A stretch of 64,000 nucleotides of DNA, from contig NW_024088311.1 of NCBI RefSeq assembly GCF_009730915.1, positions 1 to 64,000 on the forward strand, in the 5' to 3' direction. This document shows, one piece after another, positions 23,393-35,019 of this stretch (position 1 is the first letter of the stretch; each line of letters opens with the position of its first letter). The stretch is from Dioscorea cayenensis subsp. rotundata. Lineage: Eukaryota; Streptophyta; Magnoliopsida; Dioscoreales; Dioscoreaceae. The position numbers and the translations under genes were made by a program. The notes under the pieces were generated by a model. It had not been told where the DNA came from, ran no database searches, and worked only from the letters and a program-made list of their open reading frames with translations.

Positions 23393-24499
23393 GGGTAAAC
23401 TACATGTTTAGTCACTAAACTATTTATGTTTTCCTAATCTGGTCATTGAACTAAAAAAAATTCTATTGGGTCAGTAACGTTAGTATTTCCTTCTAATTAA
23501 GTCACTTACCTTAACTCGGTTACCTTGATGTTGAGCTGACGCGCCACCTCACCTGACATGTGTTAGACTTTTTCTTGGGTTGTTGACGTTGATTTAATGT
23601 CCTGGTTCGTTAGAAGAGCTAAACGGGTTTCGGATCCATTAGCCGAGAAAGTCCACTCCTGAATCCAAGGAGATGAAGGCACACAACAACACGATGCTGC
23701 ACCCCACCCCTCCTACTTCTCTAGCTTGTCCATGCGTTCCTAGACACCGATGACACCGAGCTAGAGGAAAATTCCTTCTCCGGTGGCGACGACAATTTCG
23801 GTAAGGTAGTCATCAGATAGGGTCCGGCGGCGGGTGATCTTTAACGTGTGCGATGCCGCAAAGGTGTTTGATGGAATGCCGCTTGCATTGTATAGGAGTG
23901 CGGTGGTGGGGAGGTTGAGGGAATTGGGGTACAATGCTGGGGTTTGCATGATGAGGTGGGAGAGCTTCGATGGGCTAGCTCACGAGCGGGAGCTATGAAT
24001 ATGTGGATGTGGTAGGGGAGAAGCTGAGGTATATAGTGGATCTGGATTTTAAGGAGGAGTTTGAGATTGCGAGGGTGATAGTGGAGTATGAGAAGGTGGT
24101 GAGGGAGTTGCTGAAGGTGATGGTGGTGGAGCCAAAGGAGCTCCAACGAGTGGGTCGATGAAGAGAAAAGGGTTGCATGTACTGCAATAGAGGAAAGGGA
24201 AGTACTTTAGGCCAAGTAGATTGGGGCGTATAATTGGACGATGAAAACTGGCAGTGGGGCGGCGCGCGGTGGGGGTGGAATGGATTGCTGAAGTGGAATG
24301 CCACATCAACAACCCAAGGGAAAGTCCAACATGTGTCAGGTGAGGTGGTGCGCCAACTCAGCATCAGGATAACGAAGTTGAGGCGAGTGACTTAATTTGA
24401 AGGAAATGCTGATGTTAGTGACCCATTGAAAAAAAATTTAGTTCAATGACCAGATTAGAAAAACGCGAATAGTTTAGTGACTAAACATGTAGTTTACCC
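23393..24499 (+). mobile_element. Pack-MULE carrying a DUF506 gene fragment
   Basis: The element starts GGGTAAACTACATG and ends with its reverse complement. The terminal inverted repeats extend for about 190 bp at high identity. The 9-bp direct repeat AAAATTTAT flanks it exactly (23384-23392 and 24500-24508), the target-site size of Mutator-like elements. There is no transposase. The centre is GC-rich, unlike its surroundings, and carries host coding sequence, so it is a Pack-MULE of 1107 bp. Confidence 0.92.
23755..24160 (+). pseudogene. Captured DUF506 (PDDEXK-like) gene fragment
   Basis: Frames read ALYRSAVVGRLRELGYNAG, VCMMRWES, then after a one-base slip EYVDVV, YIVDLDFKEEFEIARV and VVEPKELQRV. 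This is the core of the plant DUF506 / PDDEXK-like family, whose members share GYxAxVCxSRWE, EYEYIDV and DFRSEFEIAR blocks. The slip lies at GAGCTATGA (about 23993). Upstream GC-rich sequence from about 23600 may include more of the donor gene. No function can be assumed for the fragment. Confidence 0.75.
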
Positions 24500-24711
24500 A
24501 AAATTTATTATATAAGGCAACTAAAGACTTAATTAATATAAATAAAAATTGAAAATTTTAAATTAGAATTTTGCTTTTTAAAATAATAATTAATATTGAT
24601 TAATAGTGATATTTTGGAAATTAATTATAAAAAATATACATTTTAAAAATAAAAGATAAAAAATATTTTTTATACAAAAGTTAATGCTAAGATTTAGCGT
24701 ACTTTTGTGCA

Positions 24712-24714
24712 TTG

Positions 24715-24754
<40 letters not shown>

Positions 24755-24755
24755 G
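24712..24755. repeat. AAT microsatellite
   Basis: About thirteen perfect AAT units. Similar runs stand at about 6197-6223, 10640-10682, 29179-29203 and 57806-57838. Confidence 0.9.
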
Positions 24756-24819
24756 AATCTTACCTTTTCAAACATGTCTAACATGTCTAATCTTTTTCTT
24801 CCATTAGTCTATGTTAAGT

Positions 24820-26240
24820 CTGATGACGAGTATTGGCATTATATGACAAGCCGAATGGTGACATGGCATGAGGATGATGGCGTGGCATGTGGTGACGAGG
24901 ATGATGATATGGCAAAGTATGTTGTCATGACATGTGATGAAGATCTAGATAGAGATTTAATGAAAAATCAAGATGGAGGACATGGGATAAAGACCTAGGT
25001 AAACATTTAATCAAGATCAAGGTTGAAGATATTCCTCTCAATACAACCATGTGATAATAAACTATTTTTGGAAAGTGCATTAAGACTATAGGATCTTTTC
25101 TAGAAAGGCAAGTTTTATTTTAGGTATGAATATCTATCCTTGGTAAAATTTGGGATGATGCTTCATATCTTTGATAGAGCTCTTTTTTAGAAAGATCTAT
25201 TTGAAGAGAGAGGAATATTCTATTATTGGCAAGAGTTCAAGATCATGAAGATTTTATGAAGCTATTAGAGGACACAAAGTTAAACTTGGTATGAAGCTAT
25301 GCTAAGGAAGATCAATCAAGACCATATTTAGCATCACTAATTGAAGAAAGATCCTAGAGCTATCTATGGGCGGAACTATTCTTGGAGACTAGTCATATGA
25401 GGAGATTAATTGAAGATTGCATGTCATATGATTAGAGAATTGGAGATCCAAGCATGGATGATTGAAGATCATGCTTGAAGATATTGAAGACTAAACTTGG
25501 ATGAAGACAAGATCAAGTTTAGTAACAATATTTCCATGAGTCAAACGAAGATCATTTGGAAGACCAAACTTGGGCCAAGTTTGGAAAGGAAGATCGGGAG
25601 ATCTTCGGCGGCTATCTTTGGTGAGGTGGTCACGTGTGCCTTGGTGTGCACGTCCCTCGGGAGAGGGAGACCTTCTGAAGTGACGTGAGGAAGGAAGCAG
25701 CTGTAGACAGGAGGAGCTCGAGTCGAGTCAATTGCTACGAGGCGGACTGAAGGAACCAGGAGGTTGAAGGTCGTAGATTTGGGTGCATCTGGCTAGAACT
25801 CAGTCATGTTCAGTAAGGTGGGCCATGTTGCAAATGGGTGTTGCAACATCTAACTTTGGAAGGTGTCTAAGTTAGGAAGCCGCGGAGAATTCTAAAAGAG
25901 GTAACTGTATGAGATGTCGGTGCGTCTATATAAGACATCCAGCTCGAAGATTTAGGACGGAGCCAACAATGAGAGACTCTTCGGTGAGAGTTGAGAGTAT
26001 GGCCATCGAGCAATGTTGAGAGGATATTCTTTGTATTGAGAGAGTGAGTGAGTATTGTACTCCTTATTTCTATACCTCTTTTAGTGGATTATTTCTCTGG
26101 GCCTGGCCCCCTAGATGTAGGCAAGATTGTGCCGAACTGGGTTACCAATTTGCTTGTCTCCTTTATCTTGCTTTGATTGTGTGAGTGGTTTATTCTTTAA
26201 GAGAGTTTTTTTGAGTTAACTTAGCACCTCACACCCCCAC
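24820..26240 (+). mobile_element. Probable LTR remnant
   Basis: The segment has no open frame but looks like a plant LTR. It is rich in GAAGATCA-type purine words, then has a TATA-like CTATATAAGACA (about 25926), a transcript-like leader, and an end reading TTAGCACCTCACACCCCCACC. The following GGAACCATCA could be a decayed primer-binding site. I could not find paired ends or a target duplication, so the limits are approximate. Confidence 0.35.
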
Positions 26241-26329
26241 CGGAACCATCAGTCTATTATGTGAAATGACCTTGCAAAGCTCTATGAGGACTTTACAATG
26301 ATGGTGCTAGTTTAGAAGGAATTAACTAG

Positions 26330-26610
26330 ACAAGCGCCACCATTATTCCTGAGGTGAAAACCCTTGAGCTTCCTTCTGATTACAGTAGAGAAACTAATAT
26401 TCAATCTTCAGAAGCCTTTGATATGGTAGATTGAGATTTCGTAATCGAGCAATTTTCTTGTGAGACATCAAAACCCAATAGGTTGGCTAGATCTAAACCA
26501 TCTTATCCTCCACTAAAACTTCTATCCTTGTTAATGGTTCATAAAGTGGATATGTTTGGTACCTCCATGGTCTACTGGAGGTAACATTGAGATAGTGAAT
26601 CTTTATTTTG
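26330..26610 (+). mobile_element. Decayed LINE reverse transcriptase remnant
   Basis: Translation gives SEAFDMVD followed by a TGA and DFVIEQF, which matches RT motif A (KAFDLVDWDF) of the LINEs in this window with Trp changed to stop. Neighbouring residues fit weakly. No other LINE domain is adjacent. Confidence 0.4.
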
Positions 26611-26774
26611 TACTTCTTAATTTATGTCAACTATTGAACATGTCTCCTTCTTATATAGCCTTCTCTCCTCTTTACTCACACAGTTTTCAAAGCCTTGCCC
26701 TCCTCGGCTAATGCGTAGTCTCCCCATCACTAGAATGAAGAAAACTCATTTGTTCCTCTCTTCTCTCTCCCTTT

Positions 26775-26968
26775 GCCTCTTTCATTCCGTGTAATGTAGA
26801 AGAAGATGATGGATCTCTCTCAAGAAAATGGGGTAAATTAACACATGTGTGTTGACTTGGATAACTACAAGTGATGTGGCATCTATGGTGACTTGGATGA
26901 GCCAATTGGGCTCACTGACGTGTCATGGAGGTGCTAACAAAGCTTTTTTGGAGTCCACATCATCAAAT
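26775..26968 (-). repeat. Dispersed repeat, inverted partner of 34545-34720
   Basis: The reverse complement (TTTGATGATGTGGACTCCAA..., GCACCTCCATGA, TTGGCTCATCCA) aligns with 34548 onward. It is a diverged, roughly 180-bp inverted pair. It may be an end of an older DNA element. Confidence 0.6.
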
Positions 26969-27109
26969 AAACCCCGGAATCCTTTGGGTGACCTCCCTTT
27001 AAAACAAAATTAAAGTAATATATATATATATATTCATTTTGATACAAATTAAATTTTGGATACCAAAATAAAAAATCCGTATATTTTAGTATCGTATCGA
27101 AAAAAATTT

Positions 27110-27365
27110 ACCCTACTAAGTCCCTATCCGTTCCACATCTTTCTTATTAATACATGCTTATGGGTCTATCTACTTTATTAACAAACAATTAATAAACACT
27201 TTAAATTCAAAATAAAGATAAACAAATAATGAGTTCAACCATGTCTATCATCTTTGAATGCAGCTTGATAAACCAAATAATGTTGGAAAATGTATAAACG
27301 TTTAGCACATAGCATTGTTGGATAATAGTGAATCAAATTTTTTTATATTTATAAATAATTTATAA
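27110..27365 (+). repeat. Dispersed repeat, direct partner of 35020-35495
   Basis: Shared strings include TTATTAACAAACAATTAATAAAC, ATGAGTTCAACCAT and CATAGCATTGTTGGATAAT (each shown here in part). The partner has a MITE inserted that is absent here, so this copy preserves the empty site. Confidence 0.75.
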
Positions 27366-27724
27366 ATCATAAACCGGTTTTTTTTTAAATATTGCTTTTT
27401 TTAAAATTAATTACTAGAATAGGCATTTTCACAATTATTTACCAAATTAGGCATTTTATTTTTTTTAATATTAAATTTAAAATTTTTTTAATATCTATGG
27501 GTTCCACTGGTTTTTTAATAATAAAATTTTAATTTTTTAAAAATCGGCGGGTCCCACTAGTTTTTTAATAAATTTATTTTTTAAAAATTGATGGGTCATA
27601 CTAGTTTTTTTAAATTAAAAACAATTTTACACTAAAGCCCTTATAATTTTATAAAATATTTTATATCTAGTTTTATTCCCACTTCTACTTTACTAATTCT
27701 AACAGATAAAATTTATAGGTAATA
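27366..27724. other. AT-rich stretch without a gene
   Basis: It contains three imperfect repeats of a GGGTCCCACTAGTTTTTTAATAA-like unit at about 27500-27610. No coding signal. Confidence 0.4.
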
Positions 27725-28657
27725 TTTGATCAAAAATTTTGGATAGCACTAGAAAATTTTCAGTAAAATCTTTCTATCATTTTCTGGTGGACGGTGGTAC
27801 CTGTAGTCCCCTCTACTCTCATTTTTGGAAAGTGGGTTGCCCCAGCAAAATAACCCTCTTCTGTTGGCTCGCTTGGGATGACAAAATCCTTACTTTTGTT
27901 AATCTAGTCAAAAAAAGGTTGCAATTTTCAATATGCAATGGACACTTGTGTTTTGTGCCATAAAAATTCGGAATCGGTGGAACACCTCTTGCTGGAGTGT
28001 GTTTTTCCAATCCGTATATGGCATTTCTTTAAGCAAGTCCTAGGTTTGTACTCTCTCCCTCAGACCTTTGCTGAGGTATGGACTTCCTGGATCCCATCCT
28101 TACAAGCCCAACTTCGTTCTTTTTGGGATATTCTTTCTGGGACCATCTTCTGGACTTTATGGCTTGAACGAAATAGTCATGTCTTTTAACTTGCATGCTC
28201 ATGACTACTTTTCTGTTATTTCCAATATTATTCATTTGTTACTTTCTTGGCACTCTGCAGCTAAAGACCCCAACCAATGTTTCTCGAAGGACTCCATTTG
28301 GAACCTCAGTCGCTCACTTGACTTCTTGGCGTTAGATGAGAAGAGCACACCAGCTCGTTGACCACGCCTTTCGCTCAGGAGTGATCCACTCCTGCTGTTA
28401 GCTGAGGATGCCTCGGATACCATTGGGTGGACCTTGCTTTCTTAGTTGTTCCTCCTTCTTGTGTTTGTTGTTTGTGTGTTTTGTGTGCTTACTTTGTGTA
28501 ACCATCCTTGTTCTTGCTTCACCTGGTGACTGCTTTCAGTTTCTCATCCAATTTGTAGCTCTTTCTTTCTGTCTTTTGTTTGTTCTAGTGTTTGTCTATT
28601 TCGCTTTTTGTTCTTTTTAATAAAATAGTGGTTTATCCATTTTTATTAAAAAAAAAT
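27725..28657 (+). mobile_element. 5'-truncated LINE with zf-RVT domain
   Basis: The frame gives RKFSVKSFYHFLVDGG and KITLFCWLAWDDKI, then after a frame change DTCVLCHKNSESVEHLLLEC, the zf-RVT zinc finger of plant L1-type LINEs. FWTLWLERNSHVF follows. The 3' UTR ends GTGGTTTATCCATTTTTATTAAAAAAAAA. It is the same family as the large LINE at 36.6-44.7 kb, whose zf-RVT reads almost identically. Reverse transcriptase is missing. Confidence 0.8.
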
Positions 28658-28924
28658 GTACAACACATTTATTTGGATGATAACCAGATGGTAACTAAAA
28701 TCAACTAAAATTTGACAATTTATGTTCTAGGAAGGATGTATGCTTAGTGGGATTTGGTACACCTAGCAATGGAACTTCAAGATTGACTTCATTTAACAGA
28801 TTGTGCTAACATCTTGCACAGTGTAAACACTAGCAAATGTGATAATACCTAAAGAGTGAACCAATATGCATCAAGCCTCAAAGAAATCCTATAAACTGAT
28901 GGATCTTAGCTAGTCTTAATTAAT

Positions 28925-29160
28925 TGCTTGAGATTGGAATTGTATCGTTGACAAGTTGGCTACTGAAGGCAGAATGGTTCATGCCCTTTTTCTTTTATCA
29001 TCAAGGCATGGACCTTCCAAGGTGATTGATGAAGCAATATGATCATGAAGGATTCCATTTTTAATTTTGTATTGTATTGTATTGTGGGCTCTTTCAAACA
29101 GTTGTTACCGTAATGTTGTCATTCAAGTTTCATGTTTAATAAAATAGATACTATTTAGAA
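28925..29160 (+). mobile_element. LINE RNase H-like tail fragment
   Basis: WNCIVDKLATEGRMVHAL and RHGPSKVIDEAI, ending in TGA at about 29040, are the last residues of an RVT_3 domain as at 7340-7477 and 32280-32390. A short 3' UTR ending in TTTAATAAAATAG follows. Confidence 0.6.
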
Positions 29161-29584
29161 TCTCCTATAGCACAAGATAATAATAATAATAATAATAATA
29201 ATTATTATTATTATCCTTCATATTCATATATTTATGGATTTGAATTTACATACTATTAATTAAATTTTGAAAATTATTATTTCTCCTATAACAGAGTGAT
29301 AACTTATTTTCTTCTCAAATGTTTTGAGAGTTCAGCTTCCTCTCATAATAATAATTGAAAGCTATGGCTTATCAATATTTATAAATAAAAAAATTAAATC
29401 TAATTTCATTATCTATAAGTTCATGAGATCTTCTTAAGTCTCGGTGGTTGGGCATCAATAGGGTTGATGATTAAAGCCTCCACATAGAGCATAATTAGAA
29501 TTTTTTTCTTTTATTGTGAAGAAAATTTTCATATAAATTCTTATGAAAATAAGTTTTATGATATGATTTTTTTTTAACAACTAT

Positions 29585-29745
29585 TGGATAGTGCAGTGGA
29601 TTGTTATACTGAATAGTGAATGGATAGACCTAGGATCAAATCCATGGGTCAACAATACTGTGAACAAATTATAGCCGAGTTTATCGTATATGTCTGTTCC
29701 TTGATAACACAACATTTGTCACCTTTTATCAAAAAATTAAAAATA
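29585..29745 (+). mobile_element. tRNA-derived SINE
   Basis: TAGTGCAGTGG (29589-29599) fits the A box. GATCAAATCC (29634-29643) fits the B box with normal spacing. The unit ends in an A-rich tail at about 29731-29745 and is preceded by a T run. Confidence 0.6.
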
Positions 29746-30089
29746 ATAATTCAAGCTTTACTCATTCTCCTTTATGAGTAACCTCTCATGAGGAATTATG
29801 CTAAAAGAGCTAATAAGTTCTTTGAAGGTTTCAACTTCATTTTTTAGCTAAATTGATGAAAAAAAATTGCTCATATTTAAAAGATTACAGTTTTACCAAT
29901 TGAACAAGTTTATGAAAAATATATTATGCCATTTTATTATAAATGAGTGAGAATGAATGATGGAACACAATTTTATAGAAAATTATGCGAGAAGACAAGC
30001 TAAGTGCATGCAAATAACATGTAAGCAATTTGTATATTATGCACTCATCAACTTCCCTTCCTCACATTCATAGTTGGCTTAGAACATGA

Positions 30090-30120
<31 letters not shown>

Positions 30121-30860
30121 GAGATTGTTAACTTCAGGATATATCTTTCCCCGGGGATGGGGAGGGGGTGTGGTTGGTCAATATCCTTCAACACAAATAT
30201 GACATTATTAATTTTTGGTTGGATTTCATTCCGGCTAACTGCTCTTGGTTTTTTCGTTGATTATACCATACTGTCCAAGTTCTCAAACCTTATCTTAGGC
30301 TTAATTCCTTAAACCTGATTTTTTTTTTTCTTGATAAATTGGAGACAAGCACATTTTTATTTTTTTTCCATTATGTTTGAAATGTTTTGAACTCGAGACC
30401 TCTCAACACAAATAAGGTAGAAACAACTAGGCTATGCCTTGGTTCTTTAAACCCGATTGTCACTTTCTTTTTATATGAGCCATGGATTTTTTTAAATTTC
30501 CCTAGCCTTTAAACCCACTTATTTAAATATGGATTTAGATCTTCAACATCACATATATCAGATTTTACCCTTCACATCCACTAGAATCTTCATTCTCTTA
30601 AAATTGTTTTTGAGACCATTGAAACTATCCAATCTTCAGATATGGAGAAATTGATCCAAATGGCCTTCACCATTGGGTATGGTTTCCAAATTCTCAAAGT
30701 CATAGTACTTGGTTACTTCTCCAGGGCAAATCAAGAAGTATGATTTCCTCAATTCCTTGAATTTAGGTCCCCAATCTCTCTATTTCTTTTGTTGCCTATA
30801 TTTTGAAACTACAGAGCGTATTATGTCTAGCTGCTCCAAATCTTAAGTCATTTGGTCTTT
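29746..30860. other. AT-rich stretch without a gene
   Basis: A TA run lies at about 30091-30115. I see no coding signal; the right part may belong to the decayed LINE that follows. Confidence 0.4.
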
Positions 30861-31212
30861 GATTAGTGATTTAATTGGCAAAGTTATATCCTTTCCTATT
30901 GGCCTCCTTAATGTTCTTTAGCTGGATATCAATCTTAGCATTAATTTTGGCTTTGTTAATGATGTTATTGTTGCCACTGTCGTTTATTTGGAAGGCTAGA
31001 CACGATTATATCTTCAAGAATGAACGTCCAGACCCCAACTCCATTACCAAAAGCGCCTAAGCTTACCCTAAAGAATATGCCTCTAATTTCAATCCCCAAT
31101 GTGGCAAGAATATCTTGTTATAAAATTTTTTGGATGGAGATGGTCTGTTCTTGTTCTCCAAGGCATTCTAGAATAGAAACGCTCTTTTGGAAGGAGTAGG
31201 TTTTTATGTTTA

Positions 31213-32030
31213 TGATAGACAAGATATGAAAGAACAAAAGTGAATGAATTTCATTAGGGCAATAACCCATATATATACATGAATGAAGTATATGAGTATG
31301 TATATACACATAAGTATAATATACAAATACATGTATAATACTACTCTAACACGCCCCCTCAAACTCACGGTGGGTCATGAACCGAGAGTTTGTTAACAAG
31401 AAGCTGAAACCGAGATACAGTATGAGCCTTAGTGAAAAGATCAGCAATCTGCTGCGTGGATGGGACATAAGGAAGAAGAATACTGCCAGCAAGGTAATGA
31501 TGACGAACAAAGTGAAGAGCGACTTCAAGATGCTTCGTACGCTCATGGAATACAGGATTGGCAGCAATTTTGATGGCACTCTGGTTATCACAGTATATAG
31601 GAGTGGGGGCAGAGATAGAGACACCAAAGTCCATCAAAATTTGACGCAACCAGAGAACTTCTTTAGCAGTAGAGGACATAGAACCGTACTCAGCCTCAAC
31701 AGTAGAAAGAGCAACAGTAGATTGTTTCTTGCTTTTCCAAGAGATAAGAGAATCTCCAAGAAAAATGCAGAAACCAGTAGTAGAGCGTCGATCAGAGGCA
31801 TCACCTGCCCAATCAGCATCACAATATGCACGCAGCTCAAAAGAGGATGTGGCAGAGAAAAGTAAGGAGCAGGATATAGTGCACGCAACCCATGATAGAC
31901 AAGATATGAAAGAACAAAGTGAATGAATTTCATTAGGGCAACAACCCATATATATACATGAATGAAGTATATGAGTATGTATATACACATAAGTATAATA
32001 TATGAATATATGTATAATACTACTCTAACA
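31213..32030 (-). mobile_element. Internally deleted copia element (818 bp, TSD GTTTA)
   Basis: Two LTRs of about 138 bp (31213-31351 and 31893-32030) read TGTTAGAGTAG to CTTGTCTATCA on the minus strand. The duplication GTTTA stands at 31208-31212 and 32031-32035. Between the LTRs is only the end of pol: RAYCDADWAGDASDRRST, STVEAEY, HERTKHLEVALHFV and QQIADLFTKAH, the copia RNase H. A purine tract GTTTGAGGGGGC precedes the 3' LTR. Gag, protease, integrase and reverse transcriptase are deleted, and the 5' LTR joins pol directly with no primer-binding site. Confidence 0.92.
31365..31890 (-). pseudogene. Copia RNase H remnant inside the deleted element
   Basis: An open minus-strand frame carries the Ty1-type RNase H with DADWAG, TVEAEY and DNQSAI positions preserved, ending VNKLSVHDPP just before the LTR. 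The frame happens to stay open into the right LTR. It lacks every other retroviral activity. Confidence 0.85.
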
Positions 32031-32573
32031 GTTTATAATTCTAACTACTCTATCCTTTGTTCAAGCAACTGCCACATTCCTGTTAAGCCCTCATAATAGC
32101 TTTGCATATTGTCAATAACAACAATCTTAACATAGAACACATCTATGTAGCCAACGCCGACCTCCATTCTGCAATTAGCAGTAGACACCGACATCATAAT
32201 TGGAGAGTTATTTAGTAGCTTAACCTTCTAAGAAACCTGATTAACACTTTAGGATCTCCTAATGTTCATCTCATTCCCAGAAACTGGAAAAAGGTTGCCT
32301 CCAGACTTTCTACTTATGCGTAAGCTTGCATTGCCTATCATTGTTTAATTTCATCAAGGCAAAGATCTTCCAAGGTGGTTAATTAAGACTCTTCAAATGA
32401 ATAGCCATTCTTGAAAGTAATCAGTTGTACATTTCTTTTTTTTTTCTATTATTATTTTATTTTCTCTTTTTTTCTGGTTTTGTTTTGGTTTTGTTTCATA
32501 ACTTTGTTTTATCCTTGTCCCAGTTTTGTTGATTAATAAATTTCAGCTTATCAACTTTTTCAAAAAAACTTCT

Positions 32574-34500
32574 ATTTACAAATCCAAATTTAATACAAAA
32601 AACTTACCAAAACAAGATAAATCTATCATATATTCAATGCATTAAAGATAAAAAAAAAACATATATAAAATGTAACTTACTTTAAATCTGGCGGAGGATT
32701 TTAGCATAGAGCGATTGAGATATTATAGAGAACTAGCACCTACCAATATCTTTTTGAAGGTGTAAGGTTGATGAGCTCCAAGGAAAAAGGGTATAGGAAT
32801 TGTACAAGTGATGGGTATTTCATAAATCTCTTATAAAATTTATAAATATTTGAGTTTTAATTTTATTTTTAAAAATAAAATCTTCATAACCATTCCCTAC
32901 CCATTTCAAAAGTAGGAATGAATGTTATAATTCCCATTTTTAGTTTATAAATTCGCATATAACATGGGAATGGGAATGTGTGTTTTAGGTCAAAATGCCT
33001 TTTTAATTTTTTTTTTTGAAAATGTGGATAAACCACTTAAATTAAAAAAAGGAACCACAAGTACAAGGCCGTTTTAATTTTCTTCCATTCCCTCCTACCA
33101 AACAACATATTGAAGTGAAAATGATCATTCTTTTTAATAAGTGAGGAATGGTTATTCTTGCATTCCAAGTAAGAGTGGAATTTATTTTTTAAAAAAAATA
33201 AAAACTCAGAAGTATTTTTTTCCTTTCAATAGACTTCTAAAATACCCATCAAGTGCGCAACTCACATAAGCAATATTTTCTCTTGAGCATATTAAATTTT
33301 TTTCTTTAAAATGCAATTATGTTTTAGTAAAATTATATGTTAGAATTTTTAATGAAATATATTTATATTTTTTAATTATTTATTAAAATTTTTGAATCAT
33401 CACATAATTATATTTGTATAATTACATATTAAATTAAATATATTAGAAATTTATATAGAGAATCTATTGTGACTTATTTCATTAAACAACCACACAATTT
33501 AAGTTTGTCATTCTCTGTTTAGATCTTATTTCATCATTCATTCTCTTCCCACCTTGTTTAATTCCTATTTACCAAATAGTAGGTAGTTATGAACCTTGTA
33601 ATGAACTTGTATCCATCCTTGTAATGGGCTTGAATGCCAACCTCGTAACAGTTGTAAACGTAGGCCTTCTCTAAATTGGCTTGCCATCCCTATAACATAG
33701 TAAACCTGAGGCCTTTCCTAATGGCCTTGAACTCATTGTAGAAGGCCAAGCTTGTAAAGGTTTCTCTCAGCCTCATTCTGCTGTGCTTGAATCCATTGAA
33801 AGAGGCCTTCCTAAAACTATTTCTTTTTTAATGGGCCAACAACAAGTGTTAACCCATCTTGGCTCTTGCAATATTCATGTTTCAACCAATCTCTTCATGG
33901 GTCCTCCATTAGAACCCTGGGAAAATTTATAAGGGAATATGTTGATCATGTGGTAAAACTAGGAGTTGTCACATAAGTTGTTTTCTTTTTGTGCAGAACT
34001 TGAATGCAAATAACAAACTCAGCTCCACTCGACCTTCTGCTATGGTAGAAACAATTACTTGATGGCTCATCAAAGTGATCTTCCAAAAACCATAATTATC
34101 CTTGGAATGAGGACATAGGTTTTCACGAGTTATAGTAAAAATATTGCGGATCCATTCATAGAAGTCCGGAAGTCTACGAAAGCTAAGTTTGTGGATAATG
34201 CCACCACCCTCAATCACTTACCTGCACTGTTGGCCACATTTCTATTTAGTTTTAGAAAAGTGAACTTGACTTCCTTTTGTTAGTGCTAATATGAATGGAT
34301 AATCTCCTTTATTAATTTTTTCTAGATTGCCACTTTGATTTTACTTTTTGTGTCTTTGATGAGAGCCTTTAATCACTTCTCATGGCTTTTATGGTGATTT
34401 TTTTAAGTTGTGCTAACTTCGGATAAATTTTTTGGTACGATCTCAAACTATATATTTTTTTTTGTCAAAACTTCAATTCACATTAAACTAGTTATCTAAC
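32574..34500. other. Stretch without a recognisable gene
   Basis: A minus-strand LINE terminus may lie at about 33010-33050 (T run, then GTGGATAAACCACTT). An 82-residue minus-strand frame at 33969-34217 is the only sizeable one; I recognise no family in it. The centre (33240-33560) is AT-rich. Repeated GGCCTTCC/AGGCCTT words occur at 33660-33830. Confidence 0.4.
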
Positions 34501-34544
34501 TTCAATTTTGTTTTAATGAGAGCTCACACGAGAGATTCTAGTTC

Positions 34545-34720
34545 TTATTTGATGATGTGGACACTGAAAAAACTTTGTCAGCACCTCCATGATACAACAT
34601 TGGCTCTATTGGCTCATCCACATCAGCCATGGATGCCACATTACTTGAAGTTGTCCACATCAACTCACCCATATTACTTTATCCCCTTTTCCCATCATAT
34701 CTTCTTTCCTTCTAGGGAGT
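34545..34720 (+). repeat. Dispersed repeat, inverted partner of 26775-26968
   Basis: It aligns with the reverse complement of 26775-26968 (GATGATGTGGA, CACCTCCATGA, GGCTCATCCA). The following 34740-34990 segment is more GC-rich but shows no family I recognise. Confidence 0.6.
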
Positions 34721-35019
34721 GAAAAGAGAAAGTGGTGTGCTATGTGACCTCGACCTCATTGTCACTTTCGCGCTCATCGACATAGTTTTGGGATCTTGCT
34801 TTGATAATTAACCCATGCCATCATGAGACTTCGCCGATAATAAAGAATTGTCCTTGGCGCCATGGGCTTCTCGGATCTTGGCTTTTGATGTCCTTCATGT
34901 GTGCTTTCCTTCTCGGTTCTTCACTTGTGATTAGCAGAGATGCTAAATGGGACAATGCGACGAATAGGTATACTGACATGTTTGATTGGGCATTACAACA
35001 ATTTTACCTTGCTAAGTTC

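Larger units (their letters stand above)
30860..32573 (+). mobile_element. Decayed LINE 3' part, split by a small copia element
   Basis: SFIWKARHDYIFKNE (about 30990) is the zf-RVT/RNase H junction seen in other LINEs here. The RNase H-like region runs to GVGFYV at 31212 and resumes after 32035. LRTLGSPNVHL and PRNWKKVASRL mark its end at about 32245-32320. The tail ends TTCAGCTTATCAACTTTTTCAAAAAAA at 32572. Stops are frequent. The 31213-32030 insertion with its 5-bp duplication explains the gap. Confidence 0.65.

Noticed and set aside
23761..24364. Minus-strand frames up to 123 residues
   Set aside because: They are antisense shadows of the GC-rich DUF506 fragment, which reads convincingly on the plus strand.
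24684..24998. 104-residue frame with poly-Asn
   Set aside because: The Asn run is the AAT microsatellite; the remainder shows no known domain and lies at the edge of an LTR-like region.
31377..31865. 162-residue plus-strand frame
   Set aside because: Antisense shadow of the copia RNase H encoded on the minus strand.
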